Positions 32,938 to 41,441 of a stretch of DNA of 64,000 nt are shown here, in pieces. Source of the DNA: CALNYS01 sp942490855 (GTDB lineage: Bacteria; Planctomycetota; Phycisphaerae; Phycisphaerales; UBA1924); contig CALNYS010000004.1 of the NCBI GenBank assembly GCA_942490855.1, forward strand, positions 992,001 through 1,056,000. The letters are read 5' to 3'. Made by a program: the position numbers and the translations under genes. Under the pieces are notes generated by a model. It was not told where the DNA came from. It saw only the letters and a program-made list of their open reading frames with translations, and made no database searches. Numbering within the stretch: the stretch's first letter is position 1; every line of letters begins with the position of its first letter.

Positions 32938-34946
32938 TGTCGCCGCTGGATACGGTCCTCGCCGCGCTGAGACAGACGGGCCGCACCCCCACTCTCTCTG
33001 GGGGGCGATACCGCTGCCTCTGCCCGGCTCACGACGACCACAAACCCTCGCTTTCCATTGGGGTTGGACCCGGCTCCCGCGTACTGCTCAAATGCCATGC
33101 GAAGTGCTCTGCCGAGGAGATCACCGCGGCGCTCGGCTTGAAGATGTCCGACCTGTTCGTCCGCGAGGACGGGCACAGGGCAAGCCGACGCGAGCGAGCC
33201 GCGCCGCCCGCTCCCGACCCCAAGCCCGCGACCGCGCCGAAGTTGGGCAAGGCGCACGCCACGGCAGATGACGCGATCGCCCACTACCCCGGCGGGCTTC
33301 AATGCGAGCCCAGCAAACGCTGGGACTACCACAACGCCGAGGGGGAGCGCGTCGGCGTCGTCGCCCGTTGGGACAGAGAAGGAAGCGGCAAGACCTACCG
33401 CCCCGTCTCGCTCATCGACGGGGCATGGCACTGCACAGGGATGCCCGGCCCCCGACCCCTCTACCAGCTCCCGCAGGTCGCGCGAGAGGAGACCGTCTAC
33501 GTCGTCGAAGGGGAGAAGTGCGCCGACATCGCGTGGGCGTGCGGGCTCCCCGCCACCACGAGCGCCCACGGCGCGAAGTCGGCGAAGGAAACGGACTGGT
33601 CCCCGCTCGCGGGCAAGCACGTCGTCATCCTCCCCGACAACCACGAAGCGGGCATGAACTACGCGGAGACCGTCGCGGGCTTGTGCCACGAAGCGGGCGT
33701 CGCGTCCGTCCGCATCGTGAAACTCGCAGACCACTGGCCCGACATCCCGGAAGGGGGGGACATCGAGCAGGCGCTTGAGCTTGCAGGAAAAGACGCCGAG
33801 GCGACGCGGAGAGCGATCGAGGCGCTTGCGGACGGCGCCGCATGGTTTAAAACGCCGGGAACCATCGACAATTCGATTCGTCCCCTAAGAGAGGGGGGCA
33901 ATCGAATAGCATTTCGCATCGTGACGATCGGCGAACTCGGCCCCGCCGAGGAACCCGACTGGCTCTGGGACGGGTACCTCGCCCGTGCTTCCATCACGCT
34001 TCTTACGGGGCTCTGGAAGGCGGGCAAGACCACGCTGATTAAATACCTGGTCCGCGACCTCACGCGGGGCAACGGTCTCGCGTCTGCCCCGATCGACGCC
34101 CCGATCCTCCTGCTCAGCGAGGAATCCAACTCACTCTGGGCCGAGCGTCGTGAAACACTTGGCCTCGATGATTCGGTCCATTTCCTCAAGCGAGAGACTC
34201 ACGCCCGCCCTCGCCAAACGGAGTGGGAGGCGCTCATCGAACAGGTCGCGGCGGAAGTCGAGCGCCGGGAGTTTGGTCTCGTCATCATCGATACGCTGCC
34301 GCACATCTGGCCCGTGGTGAACGAGAACGACGCTGGCGAGACAGTCGAAGCCCTGATGCCGCTCAGAGACATCGCAGACGCGAACGCCGCACTGTTGCTC
34401 ACGCACCACCCCCGCAAGGGAGACGGGGCACAGGGCACCGCGACGCGCGGCTCTGGAGCGCTGACCGGATTCGTGGACACCATCGTCGAGCTGCGCCGTC
34501 ACGATCCGCAGAACAACGCCGACACCCGGCGCGTACTCAGCGCCTACGGGCGTTTCGACTCGACCCCTCACGAACTCGTGATAGACCTCGGCCCCGAGGG
34601 GTACACCGTCCTCGGCGAGCCCGTCAACGTGCGGGGCGTCGATACACAGGAGTCCATCATCGACCTCCTCTCGGAGAGCGAGGATGGGCTCACCGCAGAC
34701 GAGGTGCGCGAGGCGTGGCCCTCGGAGCCATTGCCTGGAAAGACGAGCCTGTCGAAGGTGTTGTCCGATGGGGCGGCAGAGGGCAAGTGGGAGCGGCTCG
34801 GCAAAGGCGTGAAGGGCAATCCCTACAAGTACCGCCGCCTCGAAGCGTCACAGGATTCGATTCGATCGGGCCTCTCTCTTAAGGGGCGAAACGATTCGGA
34901 CACGGACACAGACAGCGCATCGCGGCCCACGATCGATCAGGGCTAA
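32937..34946 (+). CDS. Element replication protein: CHC2-like zinc finger, TOPRIM and RecA-like ATPase
   Basis: 669 residues from ATG 32937 (TAATG overlap). Order of parts: a CHC2-type zinc finger (Cys27-x-Cys29-PAH32, then Cys53-x3-Cys57), a TOPRIM segment (YVVEGEKCADI near 188-198 and VVILPDNHEAG near 229-239), and a RecA/RepA-like ATPase with Walker A TGLWKAGKTT (357-366) and Walker B FGLVIIDTL (446-454), then LLLTHHPRK as the sensor. The C-terminal 100 residues look like a winged helix (LTADEVREAWPSEPLPGKTS). The set is that of a primase-helicase that could start replication of the excised circle. Ser/Asp-rich tail. Confidence 0.85.
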   Translation: MSPLDTVLAALRQTGRTPTLSGGRYRCLCPAHDDHKPSLSIGVGPGSRVLLKCHAKCSAEEITAALGLKMSDLFVREDGHRASRRERAAPPAPDPKPATAPKLGKAHATADDAIAHYPGGLQCEPSKRWDYHNAEGERVGVVARWDREGSGKTYRPVSLIDGAWHCTGMPGPRPLYQLPQVAREETVYVVEGEKCADIAWACGLPATTSAHGAKSAKETDWSPLAGKHVVILPDNHEAGMNYAETVAGLCHEAGVASVRIVKLADHWPDIPEGGDIEQALELAGKDAEATRRAIEALADGAAWFKTPGTIDNSIRPLREGGNRIAFRIVTIGELGPAEEPDWLWDGYLARASITLLTGLWKAGKTTLIKYLVRDLTRGNGLASAPIDAPILLLSEESNSLWAERRETLGLDDSVHFLKRETHARPRQTEWEALIEQVAAEVERREFGLVIIDTLPHIWPVVNENDAGETVEALMPLRDIADANAALLLTHHPRKGDGAQGTATRGSGALTGFVDTIVELRRHDPQNNADTRRVLSAYGRFDSTPHELVIDLGPEGYTVLGEPVNVRGVDTQESIIDLLSESEDGLTADEVREAWPSEPLPGKTSLSKVLSDGAAEGKWERLGKGVKGNPYKYRRLEASQDSIRSGLSLKGRNDSDTDTDSASRPTIDQG

Positions 34947-35021
34947 AGGGCATTTCCTACGGTCGCACTTGCGCCGAACGGCACGAACTCGCATACTGAC
35001 GCACGGAAGGCGACAACTCAG

Positions 35022-36443
35022 ATGGCACGAAGCAAGCGGACGCGGAGCAAGGGGGCGGGCAGTCTGTTTCGGCGCGGGGGCACAGGCCCGTGGATCGCGT
35101 CGTGGTATGACCACGAAGGCGTGCGCCGTGAGCGATCGACGAAGACGACCGACAAGGCCGCCGCCGATCGCATCCTCGCCAAGATCACCGCGGACAACGC
35201 GCTCCGCAGAGAAGGCGTCGTGGACGCTTCACGCGACCGCTACGCCACCGAAGGGCGCAGGCCCATCGCCGAACACGCGGACGCCTACGTCGCTCACTGC
35301 CGCCACGTCGGGCACGCACCGCGCCACGTTGACCAGAAAGCCCGGCACCTTGAGCGCCTCATCGCCTCCGGCAAGCTCTCGCGCCTCTCCGACCTCACCG
35401 CCGACGCGCTCGAGCGCCACCTTGCGAGGATGAAAGACGACGGGCTCTCCGCTCGCTCCCTCAACTTCGCCCGCGGCATCGCGGTCGCGTTCTACTCGTG
35501 GCTGGTGAAAACGGGCAAAGCCGAATCCAACCCGCTCAAAGTCGTTCCCAAGCTCGATGAAACCCGCGACCGTCGGCGCGTCCGCCGCCCGCTCACCGAC
35601 GACGAACTCGCCCGCCTGCTCAGCGTGGCCCGTGAACACGGACGCGAGGCGTGGTACCTCACCGCGGTGCTCGCCGGGCTCCGCAAGGGCGATCTTCGCC
35701 GCCTGACGTGGGCGGACGTGGACTTCGACGCGAATACAATCACGATCCGCGAGGGGAAGGCCAAGCGCGTGGACGTGTTGCCGATGCACCCGCAGCTTGC
35801 CGAGTCGCTCCGCGAACGCCTCGCGGCCCGCCCCGCCCTCGGCGCCGCCCGCGTCTTCCCCGAGACCGTCACCGACCGGACCCGCCAAAAGGACTTCCTG
35901 CGCGCCGGGCTCGCCCGTGAAGAGGTAGTGACCGACGCTGAGGGCGTCCCCGTCCTCGTGGGCACGCGCCAGCAACCGAAGACCCGGATCGTGTGTGAGG
36001 ACGAAGACGGGCGCGTCATCGACCTCCACGCCCTCCGCACCACGCTGGGCACGAAGCTGGCCCGCGCGGGCGTCGCCCCGCAGATCGCCCAGCGGATCAT
36101 GCGCCACGGCGACTACCGCACCACCCTGAGCCACTACACCGTGCTGGGACTCTCCGACACCGCCGGGGCGGTCGAGGCCCTCGACCCCATCGGGACGCCG
36201 GAGCGTCAGGCAGAGCGAGCGACGGGCACAACCGACGCCCGTCCGGGCGATCCTGAGCGCCCGCGTTACTCACCGCAATTGGAGCGCGAAACCATGCGAA
36301 ACGGCGCCGCTCGACGCGACGAACGCGGCCCGCGGAGCGACGCGCGAAACTCCGAAAACACCATGAAAAAAGGCCCTGAACGCGTGTCAGGGCCAAAGCG
36401 GGCGAAGGGACTCGAACCCTCAACATTCAGCTTGGAAGGCTGA
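35022..36443 (+). CDS. Tyrosine integrase, stop codon supplied by the tRNA target
   Basis: 473 residues from ATG 35022. The N-terminal AP2-like arm-binding part (SLFRRGGTGPWIASWYDHEG), the core-binding SAM-like domain (residues about 80-175) and the catalytic domain are complete, with Arg221 (AGLRKGDL), His336 and Arg339 (LHALRTT), His362 (MRHGD) and nucleophile Tyr372 (LSHYT). It cuts and joins DNA at tRNA-Gly. After about residue 445 the protein is encoded by the att repeat (GPERVSGPKRAKGLEPSTFS, LEG) and stops at TGA 36441-36443 inside the antisense of tRNA-Gly. In the circular form the frame continues 65 codons into 26299-26496. Confidence 0.93.
   Translation: MARSKRTRSKGAGSLFRRGGTGPWIASWYDHEGVRRERSTKTTDKAAADRILAKITADNALRREGVVDASRDRYATEGRRPIAEHADAYVAHCRHVGHAPRHVDQKARHLERLIASGKLSRLSDLTADALERHLARMKDDGLSARSLNFARGIAVAFYSWLVKTGKAESNPLKVVPKLDETRDRRRVRRPLTDDELARLLSVAREHGREAWYLTAVLAGLRKGDLRRLTWADVDFDANTITIREGKAKRVDVLPMHPQLAESLRERLAARPALGAARVFPETVTDRTRQKDFLRAGLAREEVVTDAEGVPVLVGTRQQPKTRIVCEDEDGRVIDLHALRTTLGTKLARAGVAPQIAQRIMRHGDYRTTLSHYTVLGLSDTAGAVEALDPIGTPERQAERATGTTDARPGDPERPRYSPQLERETMRNGAARRDERGPRSDARNSENTMKKGPERVSGPKRAKGLEPSTFSLEG
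36365..36442. repeat. Right attachment-site direct repeat (att)
   Basis: 78 bp identical to 26223-26300. It holds the 3' part of intact tRNA-Gly (from 36442 down to 36397) and the following terminator, and at the same time codes for the last integrase residues on the opposite strand. Confidence 0.93.
36366..36394 (-). terminator. Intrinsic terminator of tRNA-Gly
   Basis: On the minus strand GGCCCTGA and TCAGGGCC form an 8-bp stem with loop CACGCGT, followed by six T. It is duplicated at the left att repeat (26224-26252). Confidence 0.9.
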
Positions 36444-36468
36444 CGCTCTACCATTGAGCTACGCCCGC
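36397..36468 (-). tRNA. tRNA-Gly (anticodon TCC)
   Basis: A 72-nt cloverleaf: acceptor GCGGGCG/CGCCCGC, D arm GCTC/GAGC, anticodon stem TCAGC/GCTGA with loop CTTCCAA (anticodon TCC), T arm GAGGG/CCCTT and discriminator T; CCA is not encoded. TATCAT (minus strand, 36479-36484) is a plausible -10. It is the integration target of the neighbouring element, which restored its 3' part. Confidence 0.95.
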
Positions 36469-36498
36469 GGGGCAGCCAATGATAGCACGCACGCCGCG

Positions 36499-37674
36499 CT
36501 ACTCGCTCCGCGCGTCCCACTCCTCCAGCACGCCCGTCTCCTGCTCGCTCGAGATGCCCGGGGCGTTGACGCCCGGCTGGCGCACCCACCCGCGTCGCTC
36601 CAGCACGTCGGGCGCCCACCCGTCGTACCACTCGATCGTGTCGCGGATCGTCGTCGCGAGCGGGCGCGTCGTCAGCCCCGCCGCGACCGCCTTTGTCACG
36701 CTCGTCTTGTGGAACCCAGCGTACTCACCGACCGGCGGGATCCACACCGGCATCTGCTGCCACGGGTTGATCCCACGCTCCGCGAGAAACTCCGTATCGA
36801 CCCACTCGAACTCCGCGTCGGCGCCCGTGGTCGTCCTGCACGCGCCCAGCAACCCGCCGATCGTCATCTCCGCGCCGATCGGCCCGTTCACGTTGTACAC
36901 CCCGCCGAGCCCCGTCTCGATCCCGTGCACGATAAACGCGGCGACATCGCGCACATCGACGAACATCACCGGATGATCCGGCGCACCGGGCGCCAGCACC
37001 CGCCCGCCCTCGCGTACCCGCAACGGCCAGTACGTGAAGCGGTGTGAGAAGTCCCGAGGCCCGACGATCAACCCGGGACGCACGATCAGCGCGGCGTCCC
37101 CGAAGTGCTTCGCCGCCTCCGCCTCGCAGCGCGCTTTCACCGGACCGAAATACGTCATGTCGTACGGCAGGCGGTCAATCCCGTCCGCAACATCATCCGG
37201 CATCGTCGCGACCGGGTCGCCCTCGACGCGCTCCGTGCTCGCGTCGGCGTACGCCGAGAGGCTCGACACGAAGAGATACCGCGACGCCGCGCCCGCGAGC
37301 ATCCCCGCGGTGACGTCCACCCACTGGTGGACGTTCGCGGTGTCGATCACCGCGTCCCACCTGCGCCCGCCCGCGATCTCCGCCTCAAGCGCCGTGAGCC
37401 CCGGGCCCTCGTCGGGGATCCGGTTCGCGACGATCAGCTCGAGATCAGGAAACAGCTCGCTCCGGTTCCCGCGGTTGAGCAGCGTCACCTCGTGCCCGCG
37501 CTCGAGCGCCGCGTTGACGATGTGCGGGCCGATGAACCCCGTCCCGCCGAGAAACAGAAGCTTCAGCGGTTTGCCGCCGCCGTCGCCGAGGGCGCGCCGA
37601 AGGAGGGCAGGGGTCGAAAACGCAGCGCCCGCCGCGGCGGCCGTCGTGATGAAGTCTCGTCGTGTCTGGATCAT
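36499..37674 (-). CDS. Tat-exported NAD-dependent epimerase/dehydratase family protein
   Basis: 391 residues from ATG 37674. The N-terminus MIQTRRDFITTAAAAGAAFS is a twin-arginine signal, so a folded, cofactor-loaded enzyme is sent across the inner membrane. The extended SDR fold follows: LLFLGGTGFIGPHIV (NAD(P)-binding GxxGxxG), LLNRGNRSELFP, DAVIDTANVHQW, and FVSSLSAYAD with a catalytic YxxxK-like pair (MTYFGPVKARCE). NAD-dependent sugar epimerases of this type are usually cytosolic; Tat export is a planctomycete oddity. It is convergent with the element's integrase end. Confidence 0.88.
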   Translation of the reverse strand: MIQTRRDFITTAAAAGAAFSTPALLRRALGDGGGKPLKLLFLGGTGFIGPHIVNAALERGHEVTLLNRGNRSELFPDLELIVANRIPDEGPGLTALEAEIAGGRRWDAVIDTANVHQWVDVTAGMLAGAASRYLFVSSLSAYADASTERVEGDPVATMPDDVADGIDRLPYDMTYFGPVKARCEAEAAKHFGDAALIVRPGLIVGPRDFSHRFTYWPLRVREGGRVLAPGAPDHPVMFVDVRDVAAFIVHGIETGLGGVYNVNGPIGAEMTIGGLLGACRTTTGADAEFEWVDTEFLAERGINPWQQMPVWIPPVGEYAGFHKTSVTKAVAAGLTTRPLATTIRDTIEWYDGWAPDVLERRGWVRQPGVNAPGISSEQETGVLEEWDARSE

Positions 37675-37709
37675 CGTTTCCCTTCTTGCGCCGCCGTGGG
37701 CTGCTCTAT

Positions 37710-38999
37710 CTATAAACCGGCTCGCTCGCCCCGGGTGGCGCCCGCACGCTCGCGCCGTCGCTCCTGCATACCGAGCCACAGCGCGATCACCATCCCGCCC
37801 ACGCACAGCGGCGCGACGATCCACAGGAACGGGACGCCGGCCTTCGCCGCGGCCTTGTGAACAAACGCGCTCGCCGCGTCGCCGCCGCGATACACAAACG
37901 TGTCCAGCGCAGACTTTGCTTTGTACTTGTCCTCGGTCGGGAGCACCGTAAACAGCGTCTCCCGCGCGGGCTTCCCGAAGGCGTAGTGCGTCGAGTTCCG
38001 CACGCCCTCAAACAGCGCGATCACGACCACCGTGGACGAGAATTCGAGCGCGACAAACCCCCCGAGCGAGAGCGCCGGGACCGCGCACAGCAGCGTCCCG
38101 ACCCCGAGCCAGCGCATCGTCCGCCCGGTCAGCAGAAGCTGGAACAGAACCGTCAAGAGCTGCCCGTACAGCGTGATCTGCGCGAAGACCTCCGTCCGCG
38201 CCGCGGTGCTCTGCCTGGCAGCGTCAACGATCCCGACCTTCTCGAAATACACAAACGTGGACACCGACGTGTGCATCAGGATGTACAGCCCGATCGCGAG
38301 CAGATAGGGAGACCGCGCGATCGCCGTCAGCCCGCCCCACGCCGACCCGCCGATGCGCTCGCGCCCCAACACCGGGCGCGCGTCGTTGACCCGGTGCAGC
38401 CGCGTGATCCAGGCCCCGCACTCGAGCAGCGCCGCCGCGCACAGCATGAGCCCCATCGGCCCCACGATGTCAACGAGCGACCGCGTCCACTCCGTCCCCG
38501 CCACCAGCGCCGAGCCAACGATCGCGCCGAGCGTCCCGCCGATCGCGACGACGCCGAAGACGCGCTTGCTCTGCTCGGGGTCCTGCAGGTCCGCCATCAG
38601 CGACCAGAACAGCGAGATCAGAAACACGTTCAGGACGCTCAGCCAAACATAAAACACCCGCCCGACCAGGCCCGACGCCTCGCCGTCGCGGAGCCACAGC
38701 ACGAGCGCGAACCCGCCGAGGCAGACGATCGCGAACCGATACAGGATGAGCGTCAGGGCGCGCCGCGGCGCGCGCGACACGACCCAGCCGAACAGCGGGC
38801 TCAGCGCCGCCATCACCCCCACGTTGATCAGAAACAGCGTGCTCAGCTCATCGACGCCGCCCGCGAGCCCCATCGCGTCGCGCAGCGGGCGCAGCATGAA
38901 GTAGGCGAACATCAGCACGAAGAACTGCGACGCGCCGAGCAGCGCCAGGCGCCCCTCGCCCGTCCGCAACCCCGCCGCGCGTTCAAGCCACTTCGACAT
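37710..38999 (-). CDS. NTP/NDP-exchange-like MFS transporter
   Basis: 429 residues with about twelve hydrophobic segments, for example GASQFFVLMFAYFMLRPLRD, VGVMAALSPLFGWVVS and VFGVVAIGGTLGAIVGSALV. The FMLRPLRDAMG block and length resemble the ATP/ADP-translocase-like (Tlc/Npt) branch of the MFS found in free-living bacteria, where the substrate is unknown. A short Arg-rich cytoplasmic tail follows the last segment. It is 35 bases upstream of the epimerase gene on the same strand, possibly one operon. Confidence 0.75.
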   Translation of the reverse strand: MSKWLERAAGLRTGEGRLALLGASQFFVLMFAYFMLRPLRDAMGLAGGVDELSTLFLINVGVMAALSPLFGWVVSRAPRRALTLILYRFAIVCLGGFALVLWLRDGEASGLVGRVFYVWLSVLNVFLISLFWSLMADLQDPEQSKRVFGVVAIGGTLGAIVGSALVAGTEWTRSLVDIVGPMGLMLCAAALLECGAWITRLHRVNDARPVLGRERIGGSAWGGLTAIARSPYLLAIGLYILMHTSVSTFVYFEKVGIVDAARQSTAARTEVFAQITLYGQLLTVLFQLLLTGRTMRWLGVGTLLCAVPALSLGGFVALEFSSTVVVIALFEGVRNSTHYAFGKPARETLFTVLPTEDKYKAKSALDTFVYRGGDAASAFVHKAAAKAGVPFLWIVAPLCVGGMVIALWLGMQERRRERAGATRGERAGL

Positions 39000-39072
39000 G
39001 CGCGACGATCACCCCCGCCGAACCAGCTCGGCTTCACTCATACACGCGCCGCCCGCGCCCGTTGCACGCCGG

Positions 39073-40113
39073 CTATTCCGCCGCGTCGAGCGCAGACCAG
39101 GCCAGCCCGTCGGGCTCGCTGCCCGCGACCAGCCGCCCCTCGATCTCGTACGTCTTCAGATCGAGCACCGTCACCACGTCCGCGTTCGTGTTCGCGACGT
39201 ACGCCCGCTCCCCGCCGGGCTCGATAAGGATCCCGATCGGCACCGGGCTCTGCCCGAAGCGGTCGCCGAAGAGACGCCGGTCCCGCTCCTGCTGCTCAAC
39301 CGTGCGCCCGCGCATCCCGATCCGCTTCACCACGCGCCGCGCCGTCGCGTCCACCACCGCCACCTCGCCAGACTCGGCGCACGACACCAGCGCGCGCGCC
39401 CCATCAGGCGTGAACGCGATGCGGATCGGAAAGATCGCGCAGTCCATCTCCGCGATCACCCGCTGCGAAGCCAGGTCGATCACGCTCAGCGTGTCCGACG
39501 ACCGGTTCGTCACCCACACCTCGTCCGTGCCCGGGCGCACCGCGATGCCCTCGGCGCCGCGACCCGTCTCGAGGATCTTCGGCTCGTGCTCGCCCGAAAG
39601 ATCCAGCAGCGTCGCCGACCCGTCGCGCAGGTTCGCCGACACCGCGTACCGCTCGTCCGACGTCAGCGCCGCCATGTGCGACCCGCTCTGCCGCGTATCG
39701 ATCGCCCGCTCCACGCGACCCTCCGCGATGTTCACGACCAGCAGCTTCTTCTCAACCTCCGCCGTCACCAGCACGCGCTCCCCGTCCTTGAAGTACACCA
39801 CACCGTGCGGGCGGTGGTACTCCTTCAGATCGATCGTCCGCGCCGGCGCGTCCGTGTCGATCGCGAACACGCTCAGCGTCCGCCCCCGGTTCTCGCGGTC
39901 GCCGTAGTTGCACACCACAACCGTCCGCCCGTCGGGAGACACCGCCGCCTCGTGCGGCCCGTTCCCCACCCGCACCGTGCGCACGACCTCGCGCGTCTGC
40001 GCGTCGATCACCGAAGCGGTGTCGTCAGACTTGTTCAGCACCACGAGCGTCGCGCCCAGCGCGTCCGCGCAGAACACAGTCAACAAAGCAGCGATGGCAG
40101 CAATCAGTCGCAT
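39073..40113 (-). CDS. Secreted YncE/YVTN-type beta-propeller protein
   Basis: 346 residues from ATG 40113, with AAGGAG just upstream; an in-frame ATG at 40128 lacks this. A signal peptide (MRLIAAIAALLTVFCADALG) precedes about seven propeller blades with repeated phrases such as VVLNKSDDTASVIDAQTREV, AAVSPDGRTVVVCNYGD, VWVTNRSSDTLSVIDLAS and AYVANTNADVVTVLDLKT. This is the YVTN/lactonase-like propeller seen in periplasmic or surface proteins. No catalytic residues assigned. Its 5' end faces the pseudopilin gene with a divergent promoter region of about 100 bases. Confidence 0.85.
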   Translation of the reverse strand: MRLIAAIAALLTVFCADALGATLVVLNKSDDTASVIDAQTREVVRTVRVGNGPHEAAVSPDGRTVVVCNYGDRENRGRTLSVFAIDTDAPARTIDLKEYHRPHGVVYFKDGERVLVTAEVEKKLLVVNIAEGRVERAIDTRQSGSHMAALTSDERYAVSANLRDGSATLLDLSGEHEPKILETGRGAEGIAVRPGTDEVWVTNRSSDTLSVIDLASQRVIAEMDCAIFPIRIAFTPDGARALVSCAESGEVAVVDATARRVVKRIGMRGRTVEQQERDRRLFGDRFGQSPVPIGILIEPGGERAYVANTNADVVTVLDLKTYEIEGRLVAGSEPDGLAWSALDAAE

Positions 40114-40214
40114 CGGGGTCTCCTTCACGAAGCGTGATAGCAGGTTTTACACGCTCAGCGGGAACTGGTTCATCCCGCCTACGGATACTCTGGCGTCTCG
40201 AAAGGAAGACGGGC

Positions 40215-41432
40215 ATGAATTCCTCCTCTCGGCGCGCCTACACCCTCCCCGACGCCCTCGCCGCCGCCGGCTGCCTCGCCGCGATCGCCGCCGTCTCCGC
40301 CGCGGCCCTCGCCGGCGCGACCCGCGCCGACCTCACCGCCCAGGACCAGGCCAACCTCATGACCATCGGCGCCGCCGCGGCCGCGTGGTCCGCCGACCAC
40401 CAGGGCCTCATCCCAGGAGCCCCGGGCGCCAGCGCCCGCGAACTCCTCAACGACCCCAACGCCATCGCCGGGCTTGAGGCGTCCATCTTCACCAAAGGCC
40501 TCGCCACCCAGCCCTTCGACTGGGCCAGCCCCATCGCCTGGGGCTACCTCACCGACGCCCCCGCCCCCGAGCGCCGCGACATCCGTCTCGCCTACGCCCT
40601 CGGCGTCGAGCCCAAGCTCGTCGATCCCGACGCCAAGGAACCCGTCGTCGCTGACGCCCCGCCCATCGGCGCCCTCAGCGTCCTCTCCGACCCCGCGCAG
40701 ACTCACCTCTCGATGCCCTTCGACGGCTCGCCCCAGCCCGGCGGTCTGCCAAACACCTACTTCGCGGTGCAGAACGCGTCGAGCTACATCGCCGCCCGCG
40801 AGTTTCTCTGGTGGGGACAGGGGGGAATCGTCCTCTCCCCGCGCTGGGTCAACCAGGACACCTTCTGGGGAGGACGCGCCACATTCAACATGGACGCGAG
40901 CTGGAACACCCGGCTTCCCGGCAGAAGCGCATCCGCCGGGACAGACAGCCACAACTCCTTTGCGCGCTCCTACCGCCCCTACATCAACCGCGTCGGCCCC
41001 CCGAGCCGCAAGATCTATCTCGCCAACGGCACGCGCTTCCAAAGCGCAGACACGGAGGGCGCCGATCACGACATCAACGCGAACGCCGGCTTCGGCGGAG
41101 CGTTCGCCGACACCGGAGCATGGGCGTCCGATCCGAACGCCGTTGGCGTCTCACGCGCGTGGCCCGAGGGGACCAATGCCGCCGGCGAAGACATGTCCCG
41201 CATCAGCTTCCGCCACGGCGACGAAACCATCGCCCGAGGGAACGTCCTCTTCTACGACGCCTCGGTCCAGCTCACGGACATCGACGAGGCACGCGACCCC
41301 GCCCTCTGGCTGCCGCGCGGCTCCACCCTGAGCCTCACTGATATCCCAGAGGCCTACCGCGACTCGTTCTCCGAACACGTCGAATACGCCCCGGGCCAGC
41401 ACGCGCTGCTCGATCGAATCATCATCTGGTAA
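40215..41432 (+). CDS. Pseudopilin-like secreted protein (type II secretion/DUF1559-like)
   Basis: 405 residues from ATG 40215, with AAAGGAAG upstream. The N-terminus SSRRAYTLPDALAAAGCLAA is a basic leader followed by a hydrophobic helix, like prepilins (FTLIELL), but with Pro-Asp in place of Ile-Glu at positions 4-5. The helix leads into a beta-rich domain with a late RGNVLFYDASVQLTDIDEA strand, a pattern known from planctomycete H-X9-DG proteins (the DG motif itself is weak). It is processed by a prepilin peptidase if the leader is functional. Ten bases before the next gene, a GC-dockerin protein, so the two are likely co-expressed. Confidence 0.7.
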   Translation: MNSSSRRAYTLPDALAAAGCLAAIAAVSAAALAGATRADLTAQDQANLMTIGAAAAAWSADHQGLIPGAPGASARELLNDPNAIAGLEASIFTKGLATQPFDWASPIAWGYLTDAPAPERRDIRLAYALGVEPKLVDPDAKEPVVADAPPIGALSVLSDPAQTHLSMPFDGSPQPGGLPNTYFAVQNASSYIAAREFLWWGQGGIVLSPRWVNQDTFWGGRATFNMDASWNTRLPGRSASAGTDSHNSFARSYRPYINRVGPPSRKIYLANGTRFQSADTEGADHDINANAGFGGAFADTGAWASDPNAVGVSRAWPEGTNAAGEDMSRISFRHGDETIARGNVLFYDASVQLTDIDEARDPALWLPRGSTLSLTDIPEAYRDSFSEHVEYAPGQHALLDRIIIW

Positions 41433-41441
41433 GGAGCATCC

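Larger units (their letters stand above)
26223..36442. mobile_element. Integrative element inserted in tRNA-Gly(TCC)
   Basis: An element of about 10.1 kb (one repeat plus the intervening DNA) is bounded by a perfect 78-bp direct repeat at 26223-26300 and 36365-36442. The repeat spans the tRNA-Gly 3' part from the 5' strand of the anticodon stem through the tRNA terminator. The intact tRNA is at the right end, where the incoming attP rebuilt its 3' part; the displaced chromosomal 3' fragment is at the left end. A tyrosine integrase lies against the right repeat. Cargo: Y-family polymerase, SRAP protein, controller-regulated R-M system, methyltransferase relic, HTH/excisionase-like protein, replication protein. 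No conjugation or virion genes are seen, so it must move by helper functions or by uptake. Confidence 0.88.
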
